Source of the DNA: Oceanospirillaceae bacterium
GTDB lineage: Bacteria; Pseudomonadota; Gammaproteobacteria; Pseudomonadales; Balneatricaceae
DNA: 64,000 bases
Assembly (NCBI GenBank): GCA_013215375.1
Contig: JABSRB010000018.1
Span: forward strand, 1 to 64,000
Direction of reading: 5' to 3'
Shown: positions 1 through 8,480 of the stretch, in pieces
Position numbering within the stretch: the stretch's first letter is position 1
Layout: every line of letters begins with the position of its first letter
The notes under the pieces: model-generated
What the model was told of the DNA's origin: nothing
The model's input: the letters and a program-made list of their open reading frames with translations, nothing else
Databases searched by the model: none
Made by a program: the position numbers and the translations under genes

Positions 1-126
1 ACTGCAGAAATTGAAGACACTGCAGAAATCGAAGACACTGCAGAAATCGAAGACACTGCAGAAATCGAAGACACTAAAGAAACCCAAGACACCATAGAAG
101 TCGAAGGCGCTACGCTAATCGAAGCC
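1..126 (+). repeat. 18-bp tandem repeat (ACTGCAGAAATCGAAGAC), 4 near-identical units then degenerate units
   Basis: Units at 1-18, 19-36, 37-54 and 55-72, decaying through 73-126. Encodes (TAEIED)n. The array continues off the left edge. Confidence 0.9.
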
Positions 127-642
127 TCCGCAGAGATTGAGAAGCCCCTAGAGGTTGTTGATACAGGAATAGATGGTAGTGAAGAAGTGATTACAGCCGA
201 GCCAAGTATTAATTGTATTCTGGTTGAGATGTACGGTTTGAAATTAGCCATTCCCTTTGAAGATATTGAGGGGCTGATCAAGCTCTCCAATGTTAGTTTG
301 TCTCTCGATAACGATAGAAACTGGATTTTAGGAGACTTTACTTCTGCAACAATGAGAACACATGTCGTAGATACCGCTCAAATTTTGTTTGGTGATAATT
401 ACGACCCACTGAAGTCGAATTACAATGAGATGTTAGTGCTCGCCGGAAAGCACTGGTCCATTGTGTTTGATAAAGTGATTAAGTCTATGAACATCAAGTT
501 AAGTGATGTTTCTGAGAATACTTCCCCGCAGTTTAGGCCTTGGCTTACAGGTACCTATATCGCTGAAAAATGTGCTTTAGTAAATGTGGCAGCTATGGTT
601 AAAATGTTTGATGATGAGCTGAACTCTCGGCCTGTTAACTAA
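1..642 (+). CDS. CheW-like-domain protein, ParP-like (5' truncated by window edge), with acidic TAEIED repeat linker
   Basis: Frame 1 is open from base 1 to the stop at 642. The C-terminal domain (CILVEMYGLKLAIPFEDIEGL...RPWLTGTYIAEKCALVNVAAM) resembles the CheW-like/AIF domain of the ParP/PA1463 type. It lies directly upstream of a DUF2802 gene. Confidence 0.7.
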   Translation, partial: TAEIEDTAEIEDTAEIEDTAEIEDTKETQDTIEVEGATLIEASAEIEKPLEVVDTGIDGSEEVITAEPSINCILVEMYGLKLAIPFEDIEGLIKLSNVSLSLDNDRNWILGDFTSATMRTHVVDTAQILFGDNYDPLKSNYNEMLVLAGKHWSIVFDKVIKSMNIKLSDVSENTSPQFRPWLTGTYIAEKCALVNVAAMVKMFDDELNSRPVN

Positions 643-823
643 GCTCTGCCTATCTTGAATGACTTTAAGCTGTGCCAGTTGATCAATAAAAATTTGATTA
701 AGCTGTAGTGCCCAGCTTAGTCGTTCTGTGTTAATATTTGTCAATAATAATACAGAGAAAATTTTCATCTGTTTTAAGTGTGCGTAACAGCTACCATTTT
801 ATTTATTTTACCGGGGTAACCAA

Positions 824-1231
824 TTGGCAGAAAGTATTGGGTTATTAAGTATCTTGCTAATAGTATTGATCTTAATGTTTGTTTTTATAATAATTCTTTA
901 TATAAAGCAAAAGCGTACGGATAAAAGTGCTCAATTATTGGCTGTTGCTTTGAGAAAAGAAATCCAATTGATGTCTTCAACAACCATTGGTATGGGTAAA
1001 AGAATAGTTGAAGTGGAAACTAAGCTCGAACAATCACTTGAACGACAGTTTGAGCTAGAGCAAAGGGATCCAGACGAAGTAGTATACTCTCAGGCCTCAA
1101 GATTGGTTGAGATGGGTGCAAACGTTGATGACCTGGTACAAAGCTGTGGAATCGGTAGGCCTGAAGCTGAGTTAATGGCGCTGATGCATAAAGAATTAAA
1201 CCCTAAGAAGTCTTTAAAAAATACTAGATAG
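824..1231 (+). CDS. DUF2802-family protein (chemotaxis-cluster associated), TTG start
   Basis: N-terminal TM segment, coiled region, then EVVYSQASRLVEMGANVDDLVQSCGIGRPEAELMALMHK, typical of DUF2802 (PA1465-like). Confidence 0.7.
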   Translation: MAESIGLLSILLIVLILMFVFIIILYIKQKRTDKSAQLLAVALRKEIQLMSSTTIGMGKRIVEVETKLEQSLERQFELEQRDPDEVVYSQASRLVEMGANVDDLVQSCGIGRPEAELMALMHKELNPKKSLKNTR

Positions 1232-1354
1232 TCCTCCTGCTGCTCAGAAAATCAGCAACATTACGTTCCTCCTCCCTTGTTTGTTTCAACTAAATGTATA
1301 GAGATTAGCCAATAATATTGCGAGATGGTAAATTTCTGCTAAAATGTCAAAAAA

Positions 1355-2830
1355 ATGACAGTGATTTTAGCTATGAGCACACTTGTACAGAATAAAGTTA
1401 TTTTGGTTGATGACAATGAAGAGCGAAGATTGTCGCTGGCAAATAACTTAGATTTTTTAAAAGTTAACTACGAAGCGCTAACTTTTGTAGAGTTGCTGCA
1501 AGGCAATATGACTCATAATCACTACAGCATCGCGCTGATAGGCGTTTGTAGCCTACCTCTATCCCTTAATAAATTGATAAAATTTATCCACGATAATTAT
1601 CAAAACACCCCTGTCTGTTTGCTAGAAAATTGGAATGAGACAGAAAAGTTAAACCAAGCCGCAAAGAAGCAGCTTTTGCGAGTGTTAACTCAAGATTTAG
1701 ATGACGATATATTGACGGATTTGTTGCACGAAGCACAAATCTATCAATCAGTGCGTAGACCCCCCAATAGTGAGTTGACTCATGATTTTCCTTTATTAAT
1801 AGGTGAGAGCGCTGAGCTGGGCCAGTTAAAACAATGCATGTCCAAAGTGGTTGATAGAGAAGTCAATGTACTCATTATTGGTGAGTCAGGTACCGGTAAA
1901 GAACTTGTGGCTCGATCATTACATAATTTGTCTGCAAGGGCTAAAGGACCGTTTGTGCCCATTAACTGTGGCGCTATTCCACCTGAATTGCTTGAAAGTG
2001 AACTGTTTGGTCATGAAAAAGGCGCGTTTACGGGTGCGGTATCAAGCCGAGCTGGACGTTTTGAAATGGCTGACAATGGCACCTTATTCTTGGATGAGAT
2101 AGGTGATATGCCTTTGCCTATGCAGGTTAAAATGCTCAGAGTGCTGCAAGATAGATGTTTTGAAAGAGTAGGGGGAACCAAAAGCATTAAAGTGGATGTG
2201 CGCATTGTAGCTGCGACCCACAGAAACCTTGAAGAAATGGTCGCTTCTGGAGACTTTAGAGAAGATTTGTTCTATCGGCTTAATGTCTATCCCATTGAAG
2301 TTCCCTCTTTACGAGAGCGTAAAAGCGATATTTCAATTTTACTCGGACATTTTACTGAACGTGCAAGATGTCAGGGTTTGGGTAGGTTGAAATTTCAGCT
2401 CTCTGCTATTGACTCCCTGGAGCGACATCCCTGGGATGGTAATGTTCGTGAATTACTAAATTTGATCGAGCGCTTGGCAATTATGTATCCGGATGGAGTG
2501 GTTGGAGTTAGTGAGCTGCCACAAAAATGCCGGCATGTTAATGAGCCTGATCCTTCAAGATACCAAGTACAAAGTGACATGACGTTGAATACAGATAATC
2601 ACTTTATCAGTGCGTTAGAGGAGAGGGAGCAAGAAAATAATAACCAGCTAATAGAATTGCCTGAGCGAGACTTTGATTTAAAAGCCTACATTGAGCAGGT
2701 AGAGACATCATTAATCAAACAAGCGCTATTTAAGAGTAATCAGATAGTGGCTAGAGCCGCGACATTGTTATCCATACGCAGAACAACTTTGGTTGAAAAA
2801 ATGCGCAAGTTCGGGATACAGCGACAATGA
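1355..2830 (+). CDS. fleQ: sigma-54-dependent flagellar master regulator FleQ/FlrA (start may be 1373)
   Basis: AAA+ motifs GESGTGKE, GAFTGA, GTLFLDEIGDMP; C-terminal HTH; followed by a PAS sensor kinase and a NtrC-type regulator. Confidence 0.9.
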   Translation: MTVILAMSTLVQNKVILVDDNEERRLSLANNLDFLKVNYEALTFVELLQGNMTHNHYSIALIGVCSLPLSLNKLIKFIHDNYQNTPVCLLENWNETEKLNQAAKKQLLRVLTQDLDDDILTDLLHEAQIYQSVRRPPNSELTHDFPLLIGESAELGQLKQCMSKVVDREVNVLIIGESGTGKELVARSLHNLSARAKGPFVPINCGAIPPELLESELFGHEKGAFTGAVSSRAGRFEMADNGTLFLDEIGDMPLPMQVKMLRVLQDRCFERVGGTKSIKVDVRIVAATHRNLEEMVASGDFREDLFYRLNVYPIEVPSLRERKSDISILLGHFTERARCQGLGRLKFQLSAIDSLERHPWDGNVRELLNLIERLAIMYPDGVVGVSELPQKCRHVNEPDPSRYQVQSDMTLNTDNHFISALEEREQENNNQLIELPERDFDLKAYIEQVETSLIKQALFKSNQIVARAATLLSIRRTTLVEKMRKFGIQRQ

Positions 2831-3888
2831 ATGAATTGAATATAGCGCAGTTGCAAGCCGAAAACCTAGCGTTAAGAACAGAGCTGAAATTAATGCGTGT
2901 ACCCACCGCGAAAATAGATGATAGGTTTGAAAAATTATTAGATATCTTGCCTGCAGGGGTTGTGGTGATTAATGACTTAGGGGAAGTAAGTTTATGTAAC
3001 CCCGCGGCACAGAGCTTGCTTTGCAATCCTCTTGTTGGTCTTAAGTGGCGCGATGTCGTTAGTTTATGCTTTGCACCCCAAGCGGATGATGGCCATGAGG
3101 TGTCCCTGAAAGATGGTCGTAGAGTCTCTATTGATACAAGGGCGCTGTTGGATAATCAAGGTCAGCTAGTTTTATTGAGTAATTTGACCGAAACACGCCG
3201 GTTGCAGGGGCGGTTAGCGCATATGCAGCGTTTAAGTGAAATGGGAAAAATGATGGCGTCTTTAGCGCATCAAATTCGTACACCCCTGTCTGCGGCATTA
3301 TTGTATTCAAGCCATCTGGTTCGCTCTGATTTGTCCCAAGCTCAGCGCATAAAATTCGCCAGTAAAGCCAAAACTAGGTTGCTGAATATAGAGCAGCAAA
3401 TTAGTGATATGCTGATTTTTGCACGCGGTGACAATACCTTGACGGATAAACTAACAGTGCCTTTGTTATTTCAATCGCTGGAGGATGCTTTAGACATCCC
3501 TCTAGCGCAGCACGATGCGGATTGTGACTTAAACTGTAATGTCGGTGATTTAGAGATATTGTGTAATAAAGATGTGTTAGTTGGTGCTATTGTTAATGTG
3601 GTGGTCAACGCCTTGCAGTCGGTTAAAAGTGGCGCTGAAATTAAAATCAATGCAAATGTTCATCAATCTTGGCTGGTGATTTCGGTGATTGATAATGGTC
3701 CGGGGATGAGTCCGCAGGCGCTAGCGCAAGCACAGCAGCCATTTTACACGACTAAGTCGCACGGTACGGGTTTGGGCTTAAGTGTCGCTCATGAGGTCGC
3801 TAAAGCGCATCAAGGGCGGTTTGAAATGGCTTCAGAGTTGGGTAAGGGAACGGTAGCGGGATTTTGGTTGCCTATCGATAAAGATTAA
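2827..3888 (+). CDS. fleS: flagellar two-component sensor kinase FleS/FlrB
   Basis: PAS region, H-box MASLAHQIRTPLSAAL, N/G boxes; ATGA overlap with fleQ. Confidence 0.9.
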   Translation: MNELNIAQLQAENLALRTELKLMRVPTAKIDDRFEKLLDILPAGVVVINDLGEVSLCNPAAQSLLCNPLVGLKWRDVVSLCFAPQADDGHEVSLKDGRRVSIDTRALLDNQGQLVLLSNLTETRRLQGRLAHMQRLSEMGKMMASLAHQIRTPLSAALLYSSHLVRSDLSQAQRIKFASKAKTRLLNIEQQISDMLIFARGDNTLTDKLTVPLLFQSLEDALDIPLAQHDADCDLNCNVGDLEILCNKDVLVGAIVNVVVNALQSVKSGAEIKINANVHQSWLVISVIDNGPGMSPQALAQAQQPFYTTKSHGTGLGLSVAHEVAKAHQGRFEMASELGKGTVAGFWLPIDKD

Positions 3889-4126
3889 TTTAATCGCGCC
3901 TAATTCTTCAAGGGTTGATTTTTGTCTGAGCCTGCTGTGCTTAAGGTGAATACAAATACCCTGTATCCATCAGTGAAATAGAACTATGCGAAGGGCTTGC
4001 TCCCGAGGATTGGTCAAAATTAAGTTTGGTTCGTAGTGTTTTAAGAAATTGAAAGTCATTGGTTGTTTTAAGCGCATCAGTCATGATGAAGTATGGTGTC
4101 ATGAGTGTCAGATATTAGAGGTGGGA

Positions 4127-5539
4127 ATGTCGAATAAAATATTATTAGTTGAAGATGATCCTGATTTACGTGAGGCGCTGATTGATACATTGGAGCTGGC
4201 AAATGTAACAGTAGCAAGTGCTGAGGATGGAGAGAGTGCCATCGTTATGCTCAAAGAAAATAGCTACGATTTGGTGGTGACTGATGTCAATATGCCCGGA
4301 ATTGATGGCCATGAATTGCTAGATTACATTAAAAAGCAACACGTTGCACTGCCGGTAATTTTAATGACGGCCTTCGCTGAAGTGAATAAAGCGGTGGACG
4401 CAATGCGCTGTGGAGCGGTTGATTATTTGATGAAGCCGTTTGAGCCCGAAATGTTAATAGCCGCTGTCAATAAATATACTGTTGTTGATCATGTTTCTGG
4501 TGAAGATAATACTGTGGCGGTCTCTGTCAGTAGTCATAGATTGTTACAGCTTGCAAGGCGCGTAGCATCAACAGATACAACAGTGCTAATAACGGGAGAG
4601 TCTGGAACGGGAAAAGAGGTGCTAGCTCGGTATATTCATAATAACTCTTCACGAGCGAACAAAGCCTTTGTCGCCATTAATTGTGCTGCTATTCCTGAGA
4701 ACATGCTCGAATCTATTTTGTTTGGTCATGAGAAAGGCGCTTTTACGGGTGCTGTGAGTTCCAGTATTGGGAAGTTTGAACAAGCTAATGGCGGTACTTT
4801 GCTCTTAGATGAAATTACAGAGATGCCATTGTCGTTGCAGGCGAAACTGTTGCGGGTGTTGCAGGAGCACGAAGTTGAGCGCATCGGTGGGAAAAGTGTG
4901 GTGGCTTTGGATGTGAGAGTACTGGCAACCACCAATAGAAGTTTACACGAATACGTGGCGGAGAAAAAATTTAGAGAAGACTTGTATTACCGACTCAATG
5001 TATTCCCTTTGGAGTGGTCGCCACTTCGAAAGCGCACCGAAGATATCTTGCCTTTGGCGCGACAGATGCTGGCTAAATATGTAAAAAAGATGAGACGTAA
5101 TCCGGTGTCATTTAGTACTGACGCGGAAGGTTTGTTGGTTTCGTATGCATGGCCTGGTAATGTCAGAGAGCTGGATAATGTGATCCAGAGAGCGCTAATT
5201 ATTCAGCAGGGAGAGCAGATAAAAGGGATTGACTTGCACCTTCAAGCAGGGCCTATAAGCTTGTCGGACTCTGATGAATTAGTCGAGGAAGTTGTTTTTA
5301 ATGACTCTGTAGGGGGGGCGGCTTCAGATAGTAATATCCTTGAGGAGAGCGGTAACTTGGGCAGTGATTTGAGGCAGCATGAATTTCAAATTATTGTTGA
5401 TGTGCTAAAGGCCACTAAGGGTAGTAGAAAAGAGGCTGCCCTAAAGTTGGATATAAGTCCGCGGACTTTGCGCTATAAGCTCGCGAAAATTCGTGAAGCT
5501 GGAATTGATCTTGATGGCCTGCTGAAGAAGGAAGTTTAA
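4127..5539 (+). CDS. fleR: NtrC-family flagellar response regulator FleR/FlrC
   Basis: REC domain MSNKILLVEDDPDLREAL, GESGTGKEVLARYIH, GAFTGAV, Fis-type HTH. ORF-track start 4049 trimmed to ATG 4127. Confidence 0.9.
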   Translation: MSNKILLVEDDPDLREALIDTLELANVTVASAEDGESAIVMLKENSYDLVVTDVNMPGIDGHELLDYIKKQHVALPVILMTAFAEVNKAVDAMRCGAVDYLMKPFEPEMLIAAVNKYTVVDHVSGEDNTVAVSVSSHRLLQLARRVASTDTTVLITGESGTGKEVLARYIHNNSSRANKAFVAINCAAIPENMLESILFGHEKGAFTGAVSSSIGKFEQANGGTLLLDEITEMPLSLQAKLLRVLQEHEVERIGGKSVVALDVRVLATTNRSLHEYVAEKKFREDLYYRLNVFPLEWSPLRKRTEDILPLARQMLAKYVKKMRRNPVSFSTDAEGLLVSYAWPGNVRELDNVIQRALIIQQGEQIKGIDLHLQAGPISLSDSDELVEEVVFNDSVGGAASDSNILEESGNLGSDLRQHEFQIIVDVLKATKGSRKEAALKLDISPRTLRYKLAKIREAGIDLDGLLKKEV

Positions 5540-5775
5540 AGGCGTTGTGGATTAACAGGCCATGGTTGGTTTGTCGCTAGACAGTGTTGTGAAAATGAGT
5601 GGTTCTATACAAAGGTCTAATTTATATACGCTAGCCCTTTAGCTATATTTATTTAAAGTAACAAATAGAATATAAACACAGAGTATTGTAGCTACCTAGT
5701 GCTGGCGGCCGTTAGAATCTTTTAACCCGCCATTGCTCGGTGAATAAACAGCTAATAACAATAAAAGGGCGTAAA

Positions 5776-7731
5776 ATGAGCACAAAAACTGTATATGAAG
5801 TGGATTCTGGATTTGCAGAGAAGGCCATTGTAAATAAAGAGAAGTTTCAAGCTATGTACCAGCAGTCTATCAGCGATCCCGATGCTTTCTGGGGCGAGCA
5901 GGGCAAGAGGATTGATTGGTTTAAAAAGTATAGTAAAGTCAAAAATTGTTCATTTGAGCTAGGTAACGTCAGTATTAACTGGTTTGAAGACGGTACTTTG
6001 AATGCTTCATACAATTGTCTAGATCGTCATCTGCAGGAACGCGGCGATCAAGTGGCTATCATTTGGGAGTCAGACGACCCTAGTAAGTCCGAGTCAATTA
6101 CCTATAAAGAGTTGCATCATCGTGTTTGCAAATTTGCCAATGTATTAAAAAACGAGGGTGTATCACAAGGTGATGTTGTTACTTTGTATATGCCAATGAT
6201 TCCTCAAGCTGCTGTTGCGATGTTGGCATGTGCTCGCATAGGCGCAGTACACTCCGTCGTTTTTGGAGGGTTCTCGCCAGATGCTTTAGCGTCTCGTATT
6301 GAGGGTGCCAAGTCTAAGCTGGTGGTGACTGCTAATTACTCGCTACGTGGTGCTAAAGCGATAGCATTAAAAGCAAACGTAGATGCAGCGATGCAAAATC
6401 CCGCAGCGCAAAAATACTGTAAGCGCGTTATCGTGGTTAATCATGTAGATAAAGAAGTCGCCTGGAATGAGGAGCTTGATAGAGATTACGATACTCTGGT
6501 TGCCGGGGTCTCTGCACAGTGTGAGCCGGTAGAGTTGTCCGCTGAGGCGCCGTTGTTTATTTTGTATACATCAGGATCAACGGGTGCTCCTAAAGGCCTT
6601 GAGCATACAACTGGTGGTTATATGGTGTATGCATCAATGACTCACGAGTATGTGTTCGATTATCGCCCGGGTGATATTTATTGGTGTACAGCCGACGTGG
6701 GTTGGATTACTGGGCACAGTTATATTATTTACGGACCTCTAGCCAATGGCGCGACTACCTTGATGTTTGAAGGAGTGCCTAGCTATCCTGATAACAGTCG
6801 TTTTGGTCGTGTGATTGAAAAGCATAAAGTGACCCAGTTCTACACCGCCCCAACGGCAATCAGGGCGCTAATGCAGCATGGAGATGATGTGTTGGGTGAT
6901 GCTGATCTCAGTAGTTTAAGGTTGTTAGGGTCAGTGGGTGAGCCTATAAATCCAGAGGCTTGGGAGTGGTACCACAGAGTGGTCGGTAAAGGTAATTGCC
7001 CTATAGTGGATACTTGGTGGCAAACGGAGACGGGTGGCATCATGATCGTTCCTCTAGCGGGAGTCAGTGATGCTAAGCCTGGAGCGGCAACTCAGCCATT
7101 TTTTGGTGTGCAAGTAGCGCTGGTAGACAACGATGGAGGCTTAATTGAAGGAGCGGGAGAAGGTAATTTGGTTATTACTGAATCTTGGCCGGCACAAGCT
7201 AGATCTATCTGGGGAGATCATGAGCGTTTTGAGCAGACCTACTTTGCTACCTTTAAGGGTGCCTATACCACAGGTGACGGTGCGCGTCGCGATGAGCAAG
7301 GGGATTACTGGATAACCGGTCGTGTTGATGATGTGTTAAATGTATCTGGTCACCGTATGGGTACCGCTGAAATTGAATCGGCATTGGTGTCTCATCCTGC
7401 GGTTGCAGAATCTGCAGTGGTTGGTTTTCCCCATGAGATTAAAGGACAAGGTATTTATATATATGTAGCATTGATGTCCGGCGTTGAGCCTGATGAAGAA
7501 CTAAGACTAGAGCTCAGAGCTTGGGTGCGTAAGCAAATTGGTCCAATTGCAACACCTGATTTTATTCAATTTACCTCTGGGATGCCAAAAACTCGCTCAG
7601 GGAAAATAATGCGTAGAATTTTGCGCAAAATAGCTGAAGATGATTTCGCGGCTCTAGGTGATACATCTACGCTAGCAGATCCAAGTGTCGTTGATGAGCT
7701 AATTGAATTGCGTTGCAACCGTAAGGGGTAG
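5776..7731 (+). CDS. acs: acetyl-CoA synthetase (AMP-forming)
   Basis: [49 protein letters not shown] and [11 protein letters not shown] motifs. Confidence 0.93.
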   Translation: MSTKTVYEVDSGFAEKAIVNKEKFQAMYQQSISDPDAFWGEQGKRIDWFKKYSKVKNCSFELGNVSINWFEDGTLNASYNCLDRHLQERGDQVAIIWESDDPSKSESITYKELHHRVCKFANVLKNEGVSQGDVVTLYMPMIPQAAVAMLACARIGAVHSVVFGGFSPDALASRIEGAKSKLVVTANYSLRGAKAIALKANVDAAMQNPAAQKYCKRVIVVNHVDKEVAWNEELDRDYDTLVAGVSAQCEPVELSAEAPLFILYTSGSTGAPKGLEHTTGGYMVYASMTHEYVFDYRPGDIYWCTADVGWITGHSYIIYGPLANGATTLMFEGVPSYPDNSRFGRVIEKHKVTQFYTAPTAIRALMQHGDDVLGDADLSSLRLLGSVGEPINPEAWEWYHRVVGKGNCPIVDTWWQTETGGIMIVPLAGVSDAKPGAATQPFFGVQVALVDNDGGLIEGAGEGNLVITESWPAQARSIWGDHERFEQTYFATFKGAYTTGDGARRDEQGDYWITGRVDDVLNVSGHRMGTAEIESALVSHPAVAESAVVGFPHEIKGQGIYIYVALMSGVEPDEELRLELRAWVRKQIGPIATPDFIQFTSGMPKTRSGKIMRRILRKIAEDDFAALGDTSTLADPSVVDELIELRCNRKG

Positions 7732-7749
7732 TGTCTTAAAATATTAGTC

Positions 7750-7785
7750 CGGCTAATCATTCCTAGAATGGTTAGCCGTTTTATT
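7750..7785 (+). terminator. Rho-independent terminator of acs
   Basis: CGGCTAATCATTC-CTA-GAATGGTTAGCCG (13 bp, one G.T) followed by TTTTATT. Confidence 0.9.
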
Positions 7786-7808
7786 GTTAGGTGTGTGAAA
7801 AAGCTTAT

Positions 7809-7871
7809 AAGTCCAAGTCCAAGTCCAAGTCCAAGTCCAAGTCCAAGTCCAAGTCCAAGTCCAAGTCCAAG
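7809..7871. repeat. Hexanucleotide microsatellite (AAGTCC)x10 plus partial unit
   Basis: Ten perfect AAGTCC units at 7809-7868, then partial AAG. Confidence 0.98.
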
Positions 7872-7928
7872 CCATCAGTGAATGAACTGTTTTTTATCGT
7901 CGAAAAATATATATGCTTAAATGAAAAC

Positions 7929-7945
7929 TTGGCTAGATAATTGCT
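7929..7945 (+). promoter_or_regulatory. sigma-54 (-24/-12) promoter for fliE operon
   Basis: TTGGCTAGATAATTGCT matches TTGGCAC-N5-TTGC with exact GG/GC spacing. Confidence 0.75.
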
Positions 7946-8000
7946 TTTGTTTTAAAGGACGGGTCAAAGATGATTTTTTGACGCATAATGCGCCATAAAA

Positions 8001-8028
8001 TTGACATTAATAGATAGAGTGCTAGAAT
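8001..8028 (+). promoter_or_regulatory. possible secondary sigma-70 promoter upstream of fliE
   Basis: TTGACA-16 bp-TAGAAT. Confidence 0.45.
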
Positions 8029-8085
8029 ATTTTGTAAGTAGCGGCTGTAGCGTCATTTTATTGTCGAAAAATTAACGGGGTAAGT

Positions 8086-8433
8086 ATGATAGAACGTACC
8101 GATATTAATAGTGTGCTAATGCAAATGCGGGAGTTAAAGGCTCAAGCGCAATTGCAAATCCCAAACGTCAATTTCTCGGCAAAAGAATCTGAAGTTCAAA
8201 ATGTGCAAAAATCAGATTTTGGAAAATTGTTGATGTCAGCGGTAGATAAAGTCAATGAAACACAAATGGCTTCTAAGAATCTTGCTACCGCCTATGAAAA
8301 AGGCGATCCCAATGTTGAACTTACCCAAGTGATGATTAGTTTACAGAAGTCCTCGGTGGCTTTTGAAGCGATGGCACAAGTACGTAATCGATTAGTTAGT
8401 GCCTATGAAGATGTCATGAAGATGCCTATTTAA
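8086..8433 (+). CDS. fliE: flagellar hook-basal body protein FliE
   Basis: Small protein with FliE C-terminus (ELTQVMISLQKSSVAFEAMAQVRNRLVSAYEDVMKMPI). Confidence 0.93.
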   Translation: MIERTDINSVLMQMRELKAQAQLQIPNVNFSAKESEVQNVQKSDFGKLLMSAVDKVNETQMASKNLATAYEKGDPNVELTQVMISLQKSSVAFEAMAQVRNRLVSAYEDVMKMPI

Positions 8434-8480
8434 GGATTGGCGTATTTAGGTTGTTGTTAAATAATAAGAGTTGAATAAAG

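Noticed and set aside
1-126. CRISPR or non-coding repeat array at window start
   Set aside because: 18-bp units are in frame and encode a continuous TAEIED linker; no spacers.
7809-7871. CRISPR-like array
   Set aside because: Contiguous 6-bp units with no spacers; a microsatellite.
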